DNA of 64,000 nucleotides. Origin: Chitinophagaceae bacterium (GTDB taxonomy: Bacteria > Bacteroidota > Bacteroidia > Chitinophagales > Chitinophagaceae). The DNA is taken from contig JADJLJ010000001.1 in assembly GCA_016710165.1 (NCBI GenBank), positions 558,001 to 622,000 of the forward strand, written 5' to 3'. Both the position numbers and the translations under genes were made by a program. Shown here piece by piece: positions 28,159-37,351 of the stretch. The notes under the pieces are model-generated. The model worked only from the letters and a program-made list of their open reading frames with translations. It searched no databases and was not told where the DNA came from. How positions within the stretch are numbered: position 1 is the first letter of the stretch; each line of letters opens with the position of its first letter.

Positions 28159-30816
28159 TTACCCTGTCCCGGTAGCCAGTTTGCTTTTCTTATTCCCATA
28201 TAAAAAATAGATCCCTATTCCTACCAACAGCCAGGCAATGAACCATACCCAGTTGCTCTTTGACATTCCCGTGAGCAGGTACATACAGGTTATCACCCCC
28301 ATCAGCGGTATCAGGGAATATTTTTTAATGAATGCCAGTATAGCAAGCAGCACAGCGCTTATCCAGAAAACGATCAGTGAAATATTGGGTGTGGCCAGGT
28401 CCATGAAACTTTTCTTCCCGCCCGTATATTCTTCATTTGCGCTGTAATCAAAATGGAAGAGATCGGTAAAATAGGTTTTGGATAATGACCATGCCATGAT
28501 GAAAGATGCCGCTACTATCAAAGGGAAGATGAACTGCCCGTTTATATACGGGAGATGAAAACGCCCGCCCACTTTCTCTTTCCGCGGGATCAATAATACG
28601 CCGCCGCAAACCAATACAAAGGCAAACAGGGTGGCAATACTGGTAAAATCCAGCACAAATGTTTTATCCGTAAACAAAATGGGAACTCCTACCACCAGGC
28701 CGGTAACAATGGTTGCAAAGGATGGGGTCTTGAATTTTTTATGGATCTTCTGAAATACCGGTGGCAATAAACCGTCCCTGCTCATGCTCATCCATATACG
28801 CGGCTGGCCCATCTGGAAAACCAGCAATACACTCGTCATGGCTATTACGGCAACAACGGCAACAAGAAACTGCATCCATCCCACATCCAGGTTTTGCGGT
28901 TCAAAAATAAAGGCAAGCGGGTCACCCACCCCGTCAAAATTGCGGTAATTGACCGCACCGGTCAACACAAGGGTCAGCAGGATATAGATGACCGTACAGA
29001 TCACCAGCGACAGGATCATACCCCTCGGCAGGTCCCGCTGGGGATTCTTACTTTCTTCTGCCAGCACACTCACCGCATCAAAACCGATATAGGCAAAGAA
29101 TACACTGGCTACGGCCAGCATCACACCGCCAAAACCATTCGGCATAAAGGACTTCACCCCTGCATCGTTTGCCGGTAACCAGTTTGCAGAAAGCCCATTT
29201 GAAAAGACCAGGTACCCGCCAACAAGGATGATCAGTCCTACAACAGCTATTTTCAGGATCACCATCACGTTACTGAAATTCCTGCTTTCCTTTATGCCCC
29301 GGTACACCAGGTAGGTGATCAGAAAGTTGATGATCAATGCGGGCAGATCCAGGATGATCCTCAATCCCCCGATAACGGGTGCATTATTCCAGGCTGCCAG
29401 TTCATCCGCATTGGTGCTGCCACGCTCAATGGCATGCTTTGCTTCCATATAGCTGGTACACAGGTATTCAGGTATATGCACATTCATCTTGCCCATCAGG
29501 GAAGTAAAATAATCACTCCAGCTATACGCCACATAAATATTACCGATGGAATATTCCATGATCAGTGCCCAGCCGATTATCCAGGCAAACAGTTCACCAA
29601 AACTTGCGTATGCATAGGTATAGGCACTGCCGGCCACCGGTATGCGGCTGGCAAATTCTGAATAACACAGGGCAGTGAATGCACAGGCAATGCCGGTGAT
29701 CACAAACAAGATCACCACGCCCGGTCCTCCATGAAATACGGCAAAACCAAGGCTGCTGAAACTGCCGGCCCCCAGGATGGCTGCAATGCCAAAAAAAGTA
29801 AGGTCACGGACAGTAAGTACCCGCTTTAACCCCCCGCCTCCATGAGTATCATTGCTTCCCTCAGCTAAAATATTCTCTATTTTTAGGGGTTTTTTACGGG
29901 AAGAGATCACCGCGGTGTCTTCCAGATGTTTCAGGGCGGTTTGCAGGTATTTATGCTGCAGTTCTTTGGCCCATGCGTCTGCCTGGCAATCCCGGAATAT
30001 CTTCAGCACTTTTTCCACTTTATCCGGCGTATTTCCCTGAAGCAGTTTTTTTAATTCAGCAAGATTGCCGGGTGAAGCCGTTTCAAAGGCATGGATCATC
30101 AAAAAGGTCTTTTTATTGGCCAGGATATCGCCGCCTACTGTTTTGCCGAATTTCTCGGGATTGCCAAAGGCATCCAGGTAATCATCCTGCACCTGGAAGG
30201 CAATGCCCAGGTTCTTACCAAACTCATACAGGTGTTTTTGGTTCCCTTCCCCTGCCCCGCCCAGGATGGCGCCCAGTTGCAGGCTTGCCGCAACCAACAC
30301 AGAGGTTTTCAAGGTGATCATGTTCAGGTATTCATCAAAATGCACCATTTCCCTTTGTTCAAAATCCATATCCAGTTGTTGTCCTTCACAAACCTGGCTG
30401 GCGGTAATATTGAACAGGTGCAATACTTTCTGCAGGTTGGCCGGCTGTATCTTATTCAGGTTCTCATAGGCTTTTACAAACATCACATCGCCGGCCAGTA
30501 TGGCAGTTGGTTCTCCGTACCGGGTATGCACCGTAGCCATGCCCCGACGCACCGGGGCCTTGTCCATAATATCATCGTGTATCAGACTGAAATTGTGGAA
30601 CAGTTCAATGGCTGCAGCGGCATGGTATGCATCCGCACCCGGTTCTTCAAACAACTGGTTTCCCATCAGTACACAAACAGGGCGTATCCTTTTACCGCCG
30701 ATCATCAGAATGTATTGGGCAGGGTCGTACAATGTTTCCGGCTGCAGTGGAAACTGGCGGGTGTTGAATTTCTCTTCAAACAGTTGTAACAGTTCTGTAA
30801 AAGAATGCATGGTCAT
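28159..30816 (-). CDS. Fusion: polyprenyl diphosphate synthase (N) and APC amino acid permease (C)
   Basis: A single 885-codon frame. Residues 1 to about 310 are a trans-isoprenyl diphosphate synthase with both Asp-rich motifs, DDIMD (81-85) and DDYLD (211-215), and GGKRIRP at 40-46. It makes farnesyl, geranylgeranyl or longer diphosphates from IPP. From about 312 (PLKIENILAEG) the chain is an amino acid-polyamine-organocation permease with about 12 helices and FFGIAAILGAGSFSSLG. The synthase lacks its expected last about 12-15 residues and the permease lacks its start Met, so the join looks like a deletion across a shared RKKPLK-like segment near 29870-29895. The alternative is an assembly join of two neighbours. 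Whether the fusion is translated as one working protein is unknown. Confidence 0.85.
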   Translation of the reverse strand: MTMHSFTELLQLFEEKFNTRQFPLQPETLYDPAQYILMIGGKRIRPVCVLMGNQLFEEPGADAYHAAAAIELFHNFSLIHDDIMDKAPVRRGMATVHTRYGEPTAILAGDVMFVKAYENLNKIQPANLQKVLHLFNITASQVCEGQQLDMDFEQREMVHFDEYLNMITLKTSVLVAASLQLGAILGGAGEGNQKHLYEFGKNLGIAFQVQDDYLDAFGNPEKFGKTVGGDILANKKTFLMIHAFETASPGNLAELKKLLQGNTPDKVEKVLKIFRDCQADAWAKELQHKYLQTALKHLEDTAVISSRKKPLKIENILAEGSNDTHGGGGLKRVLTVRDLTFFGIAAILGAGSFSSLGFAVFHGGPGVVILFVITGIACAFTALCYSEFASRIPVAGSAYTYAYASFGELFAWIIGWALIMEYSIGNIYVAYSWSDYFTSLMGKMNVHIPEYLCTSYMEAKHAIERGSTNADELAAWNNAPVIGGLRIILDLPALIINFLITYLVYRGIKESRNFSNVMVILKIAVVGLIILVGGYLVFSNGLSANWLPANDAGVKSFMPNGFGGVMLAVASVFFAYIGFDAVSVLAEESKNPQRDLPRGMILSLVICTVIYILLTLVLTGAVNYRNFDGVGDPLAFIFEPQNLDVGWMQFLVAVVAVIAMTSVLLVFQMGQPRIWMSMSRDGLLPPVFQKIHKKFKTPSFATIVTGLVVGVPILFTDKTFVLDFTSIATLFAFVLVCGGVLLIPRKEKVGGRFHLPYINGQFIFPLIVAASFIMAWSLSKTYFTDLFHFDYSANEEYTGGKKSFMDLATPNISLIVFWISAVLLAILAFIKKYSLIPLMGVITCMYLLTGMSKSNWVWFIAWLLVGIGIYFLYGNKKSKLATGTG

Positions 30817-30861
30817 CGGTTCAAACTATAAACTTGATCGGGTATTTGTTTTTTGCTGATT

Positions 30862-32921
30862 TTATTTTTTCTTTTTCCCGGGCTTTGTTGATCTATGCTT
30901 CTGAACAGGTTTATCCTTCTTACCCAATTCCAAACCTTGCCAGCCGGCAGTCAGGTTACCAATTCCTTTCTTCACAGGTACCCATTCATAATCCAGTTGC
31001 CGCTTACTTAAATTGGCAGCCACCACTTTTATCTTTACCAGGTCTCCCATCCTGAACTTGTGTTTGGTACGCATCCCTACCAGGGCATAATCGGCTTCAT
31101 CCAGCCTGAAATCGTCGTATGCACCCAGGTCCCTTACCGTAACCATCCCCTCGCATTTATGTTCAACTGTTTCCACAAAAAAACCAAAGGAGGCCACACC
31201 GCTGATGATGCCGTCAAACTCCTGTCCCAGGTAATTTTTCATGAACTCCACCTGCTTGTATTTATTTCCGGCACGTTCTGCTTCCATGGCCTTGCGTTCC
31301 CGGTCGCTGCAGTGCTTACACTTATCCTCCATCTTTTTGTCGGGCTTCAGGTTCTTATCCAGGCATTCCTGCAGGATACGGTGTACCATCACATCGGGAT
31401 AGCGGCGGATGGGAGATGTAAAATGACAGTAATGTTCAAACCCCAGTCCGTAATGACCTATATTCTCAGAAGTATACACGGCCTTGGCCATGGTGCGGAT
31501 GCCCAGTTGCTCCAGCACATGCTGCTCGGGCTTGCCCTGCACATCCTTCAGCAGCTTGTTAAAGGAGGAAGCAACGGCATTCTCATCATGCATGTCAAAC
31601 GTGTAACCGAACTTACGGGCAAATGCCACAAAGGGTTTCAGCTTTTCATCATCCGGTGTATCGTGTATGCGGTAAGGGAACGGAATGGGTTCCTTGTTGA
31701 TCTTTATCTTTGAGATATAAGCAGCGATGGTCGGTTTGCCAGCAGCATGAACTCTTCGATCAGCTTATGGGCATCTTTGCTTTCTTTGATGATGATACCA
31801 AGCGGCCGGCCTTTTTCATCCAGCTGAAAACGTACTTCCTGCGATGAAAAATTGATCGCCCCGTTCCGGAACCGGTCTTTCCTGAACTTTTGTGCCAGGT
31901 CATTCAGCAAGATGATGGGCTTGAAATGCAGTCCTTCCTTTTTTTCTATGATCTCCTGTACTTCTTCATAGCTGAACCGGTGGTTGCTGTGTATGACCGT
32001 TCTGCCGATCCAGCTGTGTTTTATTTCTGCCCGGTTCGTGATCTGGAAAATGGCGGAGAATGTGAACTTGTCTTCATGTGGCCTCAATGAACAAAGTTCA
32101 TTGGAGATTTTTTCAGGCAGCATGGGATTCACCCGGTCAGGTAAGTACACACTCGTAGCCCTTTCATAGGCGATCTTATCCAATAAAGTGCCGGGCTTCA
32201 CAAAATGACTGACATCGGCGATATGAACACCGATCTCGTAGTTGCCGTTATCCAGATTGCGGATTGAGATGGCATCATCAAAATCTTTTGCATCCACCGG
32301 GTCAATGGTAAAGGTGAGGATGTCCCGGCAGTCTTTTCTTTTCCTTAATTCCTCCCTTGAAATATCGGGCTGCAGTTTTTTTACTTCCTGCAATACTTCC
32401 TTATCAAATTCCAGCGGGAAGCCGGCTTCTATCAGTATCTCCTTCATGGCGGCATCATTCTCGTCTTCCGACTTAAGTATCGACACCACTTCTCCCACCG
32501 GCTTTTTTTCATCTTTACCCCAGCTCAGCAGTTTTACGATCACCCGCTCATTATCCTTTGCCCCGTTCAGTTTGTCATCGGCAATATAAAAATCGGGTAT
32601 GGGCTTTTCCGAAGCCGGAATGAAAAAAGCGAAATTCTTGCTCAACTGGATATTCCCGATGAATTCGGTCTGCTTCCGTTCGGCCACGTCAACGATCTTT
32701 CCCTCGGCCCTTTTATCTTTTGAAATACCTTTATTCACATGTACCCTCACCAGGTCGCCGTGAAAGGCCCGGTTAAAATCATGGGGCCGCACCAGGATGT
32801 CTTTTTCAACACCATCGGCGATCACGTAGCCCATGCCGCTTCTCGAAAGATCCAGCCTGCCTTTAATGATTTCTACCTGTGAGGAATTCTTTTTGTCTTT
32901 GTTCTTTTTTTTCTTACTCAT
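30862..32921 (-). CDS. rnr: Ribonuclease R, frameshifted in this sequence
   Basis: The real start is ATG 32921 (MSKKKKNKDKKNSSQVEIIK). The first frame covers the cold-shock and RNB domains, with catalytic DPVDAKDFDDAIS and ERATSVYLPDRVNPMLPEKI, and stops at 31704. The rest of RNB (FEHYCHFTSPIRRYPD), the S1 domain (FDGIISGVASFGFFVETV) and a basic tail follow in another frame to 30862. One added A opposite 31731 joins them as LLANRTIAAYISKIKINKEP, giving 686 residues. The enzyme is a 3'-5' exoribonuclease that degrades structured RNA. Given its importance, a sequencing indel is the likeliest cause of the break. Confidence 0.9.
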
Positions 32922-33138
32922 ATAGTTTATTAAACATCCGGGTACCACAAGCAATCCGGGACTATGTCTTAGCAGCCGTCTAAAAATGAAAATTTCGTTT
33001 ACCATTTTGCGGTTGGTGGGAACAGCAACCGCGGCGAACTGCCGTGGCTGCTGTCCTCACCGGCCACTTTTGCAATCATAAGAATCCCTATACATCATTT
33101 TCAGACTGCTTTTTAGCAGCAGATATACTGGTTATTTT

Positions 33139-34395
33139 ATGCTGCAATGTACCAACAAATTGCTACATTCGGCTAAACCAAGCATTGTGCAGCCGCTCAC
33201 AAATTCTCCACAAAGGATCATTACCAGGACAATATGGATGCTGTCGCTGGTAAGTTTATTCACCGACCTGGCCAGTGAAATGCTTTACCCGGTCATGCCT
33301 CTATTCCTTAAACATATTGGTTACTCGGCCATTTTTATTGGCGTACTGGAAGGCATTGCCGAGGCCGTGGCGGGCCTGAGTAAAAGTTATTTTGGCAAAT
33401 GGAGCGATCTAAGCGGCAAGCGGCTGCCCTTTGTACAGTTGGGATATGCATTCAGCGCCATCAGCAAACCCATGCTTGCCATCCTTACTTATCCCTGGTG
33501 GATATTCTTGTCCAGAACGGTTGACCGGCTGGGTAAAGGCATCCGCACCGGCGCCAGGGATGCCATGCTGAGTGATGAATGCACCAAAGAAAATAAAGGG
33601 CGGGTTTTTGGTTTTCACCGCAGCATGGATACGTTTGGCGCCGTACTGGGGCCCGTGGCAGCACTAACCTACCTGTACTTTTATCCAGATGATTACAAAA
33701 CACTTTTTCTCATTGCCTTTATTCCGGGATTGCTGGCCATTATTACCACCCTGCTCATTAAAGAAAAGAGAAGACCTGCAACTACAAACCACAAATCACA
33801 AACCACAAACTTCTTCACATTCTTCAGCTATTGGAAAACCAGTTCCCCTGAATATAAAAGACTGTTGACGGGACTATTGCTGTTTGCACTGTTCAACAGC
33901 TCAGACGTTTTTCTTTTACTCAGGATGAAGGAAAGCGGGTTACCGGATACGGCCATCATCGGCACCTATGTCTTTTACAACCTGGTGTATGCCCTGCTGG
34001 CTTACCCGGTAGGTATCCTGGCCGACAGGATCGGATTAAAACGGATCTTTATCACCGGGCTGTTTGTATTTGCCTTCGTTTACCTTGGCTTTGCATTAAA
34101 CAACAACAGCATCGTTTTCATCTTCCTGTTCCTGCTGTACGGTTTATATGCTGCCGCCACCGAAGGCGTATCCAAAGCATGGATAAGCAATATTGTTGAT
34201 AAAAGCGAAACTGCCACGGCCATCGGCACCTATTCCGGGTTTCAAAGCATTTGCGCCCTTATTGCCAGCAGCCTCTGCGGCCTGCTCTGGTACAATTTTG
34301 GTTCGATGGTCACCTTTCTTGTTACGGTAGTGATGACAGTAGTGGTGATCATTTATTTATCCCTTTTTAAAAGAACTGACAGCGCCGATTCGTAA
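33139..34395 (+). CDS. MFS transporter
   Basis: The protein has 418 residues with about 11-12 membrane helices. The MFS loop motif appears as GKWSDLSGKRLPF after helix 2 and GILADRIGLKRIF after helix 8, and RLGKGIRTGARDAMLSDE follows helix 4. The closest match I can suggest is the subfamily annotated as drug or sugar-phosphate-like antiporters; the substrate is unknown. The cytoplasmic loop contains an odd Thr/Asn/His/Lys stretch (ATTNHKSQTTNF) encoded by imperfect repeats of ACAAACCACAA (33781-33810), which looks like an inserted dispersed repeat. The start codon is uncertain; later in-frame starts would still keep all helices. Confidence 0.85.
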   Translation: MLQCTNKLLHSAKPSIVQPLTNSPQRIITRTIWMLSLVSLFTDLASEMLYPVMPLFLKHIGYSAIFIGVLEGIAEAVAGLSKSYFGKWSDLSGKRLPFVQLGYAFSAISKPMLAILTYPWWIFLSRTVDRLGKGIRTGARDAMLSDECTKENKGRVFGFHRSMDTFGAVLGPVAALTYLYFYPDDYKTLFLIAFIPGLLAIITTLLIKEKRRPATTNHKSQTTNFFTFFSYWKTSSPEYKRLLTGLLLFALFNSSDVFLLLRMKESGLPDTAIIGTYVFYNLVYALLAYPVGILADRIGLKRIFITGLFVFAFVYLGFALNNNSIVFIFLFLLYGLYAAATEGVSKAWISNIVDKSETATAIGTYSGFQSICALIASSLCGLLWYNFGSMVTFLVTVVMTVVVIIYLSLFKRTDSADS

Positions 34396-34413
34396 CTTTA
34401 AAAAAAATATCAT

Positions 34414-34719
34414 ATGCAAGCATACGATACGGTGGTAGAATCCATAAACGGGTTAAAAGAAAGAGGGTTTGCCGTGAATTTCAACATCGCCTTCGACAAA
34501 CTGATCTGTACGGATAACAAGATCCTGCTGAAACCGGAGGAATTTGAAATTGTTGAAGTATACCGTTTTGAAGGGGATACCAATCCCAGCGATGAGGATG
34601 TGGTTTATGCCATTGAATCAAAGGACGGGAAAGTAAAGGGCATACTTACCAGCGCTTTCGGTATGTATGCCGACAGTGTCTCTACCGAATTGCTTAAAAA
34701 ACTTACGATCCACAAATAG
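34414..34719 (+). CDS. Small conserved hypothetical protein (101 residues)
   Basis: Starts at ATG 34414, 18 bp after the MFS gene, and is probably in the same transcript. It is acidic and soluble with no signal peptide. Short Bacteroidota proteins like this one (SINGLKERGFAVNFNIAFDK, then VYRFEGDTNPSDEDVVYAIE) are often labelled phosphoribosylpyrophosphate synthetase in databases, but it is far too short and has no PRPP-binding loop, so I do not adopt that name. Function unknown. Confidence 0.75.
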   Translation: MQAYDTVVESINGLKERGFAVNFNIAFDKLICTDNKILLKPEEFEIVEVYRFEGDTNPSDEDVVYAIESKDGKVKGILTSAFGMYADSVSTELLKKLTIHK

Positions 34720-34748
34720 TTTTACATTTATTCCCTAAACGATCGCAT

Positions 34749-36137
34749 ATGCCCTCTTCACTTAACCGAAGAAACTTCATTAAAGCATCGGCATTGACCG
34801 GTGCGGCAGTAACACTTACCAATTCCATCAAGGCATTCTCTCCCCAGAAAAAAGACAAAGTACGCATCGGCATCATCGGTGCTGGCCTGCGTTCGCATGA
34901 GCACATGGGAAATTTTTTACAACGGGATGATGTAGAGATCACCGCCATTGCCGATCCGCAGCAACGGAGTGTGGAAGAAGCCATGGCCATCTTCAAACAG
35001 TACAACCGGCCGCTACCGGTCGTTTTCAAAGAGGGCAATTATGATTACCGGAATTTATTGAAAAAAGATTATGTGGATGCCGTGGTCATCTGCTCTCCCT
35101 GGGAGTGGCACAGCATACAGGCCATTGATGCCATGAATGCCGGGAAAATAGTGGGCGCAGAAGTCTGCGGCGCCGTTAAACTGCAGGAATGCTGGGATGT
35201 GGTGAATACTTCGGAAAGAACAAAGATCCCGTTGATGATGATGGAAAATGTCTGTTACCGCCGGGATGTGATGGCGGTACTGAACATGGTGCGTAAAGGA
35301 ATGTTCGGCGAACTGATCCATGGGCAGGGCGGGTATGAACATGACCTGCGAGGGGTACTTTTCAACGACGGGAAAACAGCGTACAACAGCGGGGTGGATT
35401 TTGGCCCCAACGCTTACAGCGAAGCACAATGGCGCACCCGGCACAATTTAGAACGCAACGGGGAGCTGTACCCGACCCATGGATTGGGACCTGTTGCTGT
35501 GATGATGGACATCAACCGGGGCAACCGCATGACAAAGCTTTCTTCGATTGCCTCCAAAGCAAGGGGACTGCAAAAATATATTGTGGATCATCCCAAAGGC
35601 GGGAAAGACCATCCCAATGCCAAACTGAATTTCAAATGCGGCGATATTGTGAATACACAGATACAATGCGCCCATGGTGAGACCATATTGTTAACGCATG
35701 ATGTTTCCTCTCCCCGCCCTTACAATTTAGGATTCCGGGTACAGGGTACCGAAGGGCTTTGGCAGGACCATGGAAGCGGCGGGAACAAACAGGGCTTTAT
35801 TTATTTCCAGAAAGAAATGAAACACAACCACCGCTGGGACAATACCGAAAAATGGCTTACCGAACACGATCACCCGCTATGGAAAAAGTATGGTGCACAG
35901 GCCGAAGGCGCCGGACACGGCGGCATGGATTTTTTTGTTGACCACGCATTCATTGAATGCATTAAGCGGGGCGTTGAATTTCCATTGGATGTATATGATT
36001 ATGCAAGCTGGTATGCCATTACACCGCTCAGTGAAAAAAGTATAATAGAAGGTGGCCAGGTACAGAATATTCCGGATTTTACAAGGGGTAAATGGAAAAC
36101 GAGAAAACAGGTATTTGCGTTGAATGATGATTATTAA
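34749..36137 (+). CDS. Gfo/Idh/MocA oxidoreductase, GH109-like (alpha-N-acetylgalactosaminidase family)
   Basis: The protein has 462 residues from ATG 34749. A Tat-type leader is evident (RRNFIKASALTGAAVT). A Rossmann NAD-binding motif follows (VRIGIIGAGLRSHEHMGNFL), then the dinucleotide-dependent domain (DAVVICSPWEWHSIQAIDAM). The C-terminal GHGGMDFFVDHAFIECIKRG and DVYDYASWYAITPLSEKSI are characteristic of GH109, whose members remove terminal alpha-GalNAc by an NAD-dependent oxidation-elimination route. Its placement first in a row of exported glycan enzymes supports a hydrolase role, but other Gfo/Idh activities cannot be excluded. Confidence 0.85.
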   Translation: MPSSLNRRNFIKASALTGAAVTLTNSIKAFSPQKKDKVRIGIIGAGLRSHEHMGNFLQRDDVEITAIADPQQRSVEEAMAIFKQYNRPLPVVFKEGNYDYRNLLKKDYVDAVVICSPWEWHSIQAIDAMNAGKIVGAEVCGAVKLQECWDVVNTSERTKIPLMMMENVCYRRDVMAVLNMVRKGMFGELIHGQGGYEHDLRGVLFNDGKTAYNSGVDFGPNAYSEAQWRTRHNLERNGELYPTHGLGPVAVMMDINRGNRMTKLSSIASKARGLQKYIVDHPKGGKDHPNAKLNFKCGDIVNTQIQCAHGETILLTHDVSSPRPYNLGFRVQGTEGLWQDHGSGGNKQGFIYFQKEMKHNHRWDNTEKWLTEHDHPLWKKYGAQAEGAGHGGMDFFVDHAFIECIKRGVEFPLDVYDYASWYAITPLSEKSIIEGGQVQNIPDFTRGKWKTRKQVFALNDDY

Positions 36138-36148
36138 TACAAGAACCT

Positions 36149-36213
36149 GCTAAGAGGACAAAAGAGAAAAAGAGACGATCAGGTCAACCCTTTTCCTCTT
36201 TTGACCTCTTAGC
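36149..36213. repeat. 24-bp imperfect inverted repeat
   Basis: Left arm 36149-36172 (GCTAAGAGGACAAAAGAGA...) pairs with right arm 36190-36213 at 22 of 24 positions around a 17-nt loop. It fills most of the 89-bp gap between the GH109-like and asparaginase genes. No T-tract follows on the plus strand, so a terminator is unlikely. Confidence 0.75.
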
Positions 36214-36226
36214 CCAAAAAATAAAT

Positions 36227-37261
36227 ATGAACCGTAGAAAATTCTTACAGCTCTCTGCGCTGACTGCACCATTGCTTTCCGCAAAAAACTCCATAGCAGG
36301 AAATGCTGACCAGGCAACCAAACCCATTGTAGTATCCACCTGGGACAGCGGTATGGCCGTGAATGCCGAAGCATGGAAAATATTATCGGCAAAAGGAACG
36401 GCCCTGGATGCGGTGGAAGCAGGGGCCATTCATATTGAGAACGAGATCAACTGCTGCGTTGGGCTGGGCGGATATCCCGACCGGGACGGCATTGTAACAC
36501 TGGACAGCTGCATCATGGACCATCATGCCAATTGCGGTGCCGTAGCCGGAATAGAACGGATCAAGCACCCGGTTTCGGTGGCAAGAAAAGTGATGGAAAA
36601 AACACCGCATGTGATCCTCGTAGGTGCCGGCGCACAACAGTTTGCCGTGGAGAATGGATTTAAGTTAGAAAGTGGTGAGCTATCAGAGAGTGCTAAAGAA
36701 GCATATAAGGAATGGCTTAAGAAGAGTGAATACAAACCCGTCATTAATATCGAGAACCTGCCTGCCGGACAGGCAGGCAAAAAGCAGAACGGGCCCTTTG
36801 CCCCTAACTTTTTTGATGATGGCACGCTCAATCATGATACCATGGGCCTGGTGGCAATGGATATAACCGGGGATCTATCCGGTGCCGTAACCACCAGCGG
36901 CATGGCATATAAACTGCATGGGCGTGTGGGAGATTCTCCCATCATCGGTGCCGGTTTGTTTGTGGATAATGAAGCGGGCGCAGCCACCAGCAGCGGAACG
37001 GGTGAAGAAGTGATCCGCATTTGCGGAACACACCTCGTGGTGGAATTCATGCGGCAGGGCTATTCACCGGAAATGGCATGTAAAAAAGCAGTGGAACGGA
37101 TCGTGAAAAGGGATAAGGCTAAAGCAAAAACGTTGCAGGTTGGATTCCTGGCGCTGAATAAAAAAGGACAATATGGTGCGTATGCCATACAAAAAGGATT
37201 TGTGTTCAGTGTGAAGAGCGGTAAAGAGAACCAGGTTCATCAATCGAAATACCTGATTTAA
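36227..37261 (+). CDS. Glycosylasparaginase (N4-(beta-N-acetylglucosaminyl)-L-asparaginase)
   Basis: The protein has 344 residues with a Tat-like leader (MNRRKFLQLSALTAPLLSAK). It is an Ntn-hydrolase: the precursor should cut itself before the Thr of LNHDTMGLVAMD to expose the catalytic Thr. GLGGYPDRDGIVTLDSCIMD and GRVGDSPIIGAGLFVDNEAG are typical of aspartylglucosaminidase rather than plain asparaginase. It releases N-glycan GlcNAc from Asn. A short block ENLPAGQAGKKQN just before the cleavage site is encoded by a dispersed palindrome (36757-36777) inserted in frame, in a linker where insertion is likely tolerated. It lies downstream of the GH109-like gene, probably cotranscribed. Confidence 0.9.
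   Translation: MNRRKFLQLSALTAPLLSAKNSIAGNADQATKPIVVSTWDSGMAVNAEAWKILSAKGTALDAVEAGAIHIENEINCCVGLGGYPDRDGIVTLDSCIMDHHANCGAVAGIERIKHPVSVARKVMEKTPHVILVGAGAQQFAVENGFKLESGELSESAKEAYKEWLKKSEYKPVINIENLPAGQAGKKQNGPFAPNFFDDGTLNHDTMGLVAMDITGDLSGAVTTSGMAYKLHGRVGDSPIIGAGLFVDNEAGAATSSGTGEEVIRICGTHLVVEFMRQGYSPEMACKKAVERIVKRDKAKAKTLQVGFLALNKKGQYGAYAIQKGFVFSVKSGKENQVHQSKYLI
36757..36777. repeat. Dispersed palindrome inside a coding region (CCTGCCTG-N5-CAGGCAGG)
   Basis: Arms 36757-36764 and 36770-36777, spacer CCGGA. In this frame it encodes LPAGQAG within the glycosylasparaginase. Same family as the copies at 19122 and 44634. Confidence 0.8.
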
Positions 37262-37277
37262 GAAATAATCAATATAC

Positions 37278-37348
37278 AATGTTCAATACCCAATATTCAA
37301 CGGGATCCAACTTGAGAATTGAACATTGAAAATTGAATATTGAACATT
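37278..37348. repeat. AT-rich inverted repeat upstream of cutC
   Basis: AATGTTCAATA (37278-37288) pairs with sequence inside TTGAATATTGAACATT (37333-37348). Extra near-copies of TTGAACATTGAA lie between. It occupies the 90-bp gap before cutC and resembles short dispersed repeats of this phylum. Confidence 0.6.
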
Positions 37349-37351
37349 ATC

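Noticed and set aside
30091..30789. 232-codon open frame on the plus strand
   Set aside because: It is antisense to the prenyl synthase region with its Asp-rich motifs; no recognisable features.
34414..34719. Phosphoribosylpyrophosphate synthetase as the name of the small protein
   Set aside because: 101 residues and no PRPP loop; the name sometimes seen in databases for such proteins is not supported by the sequence.
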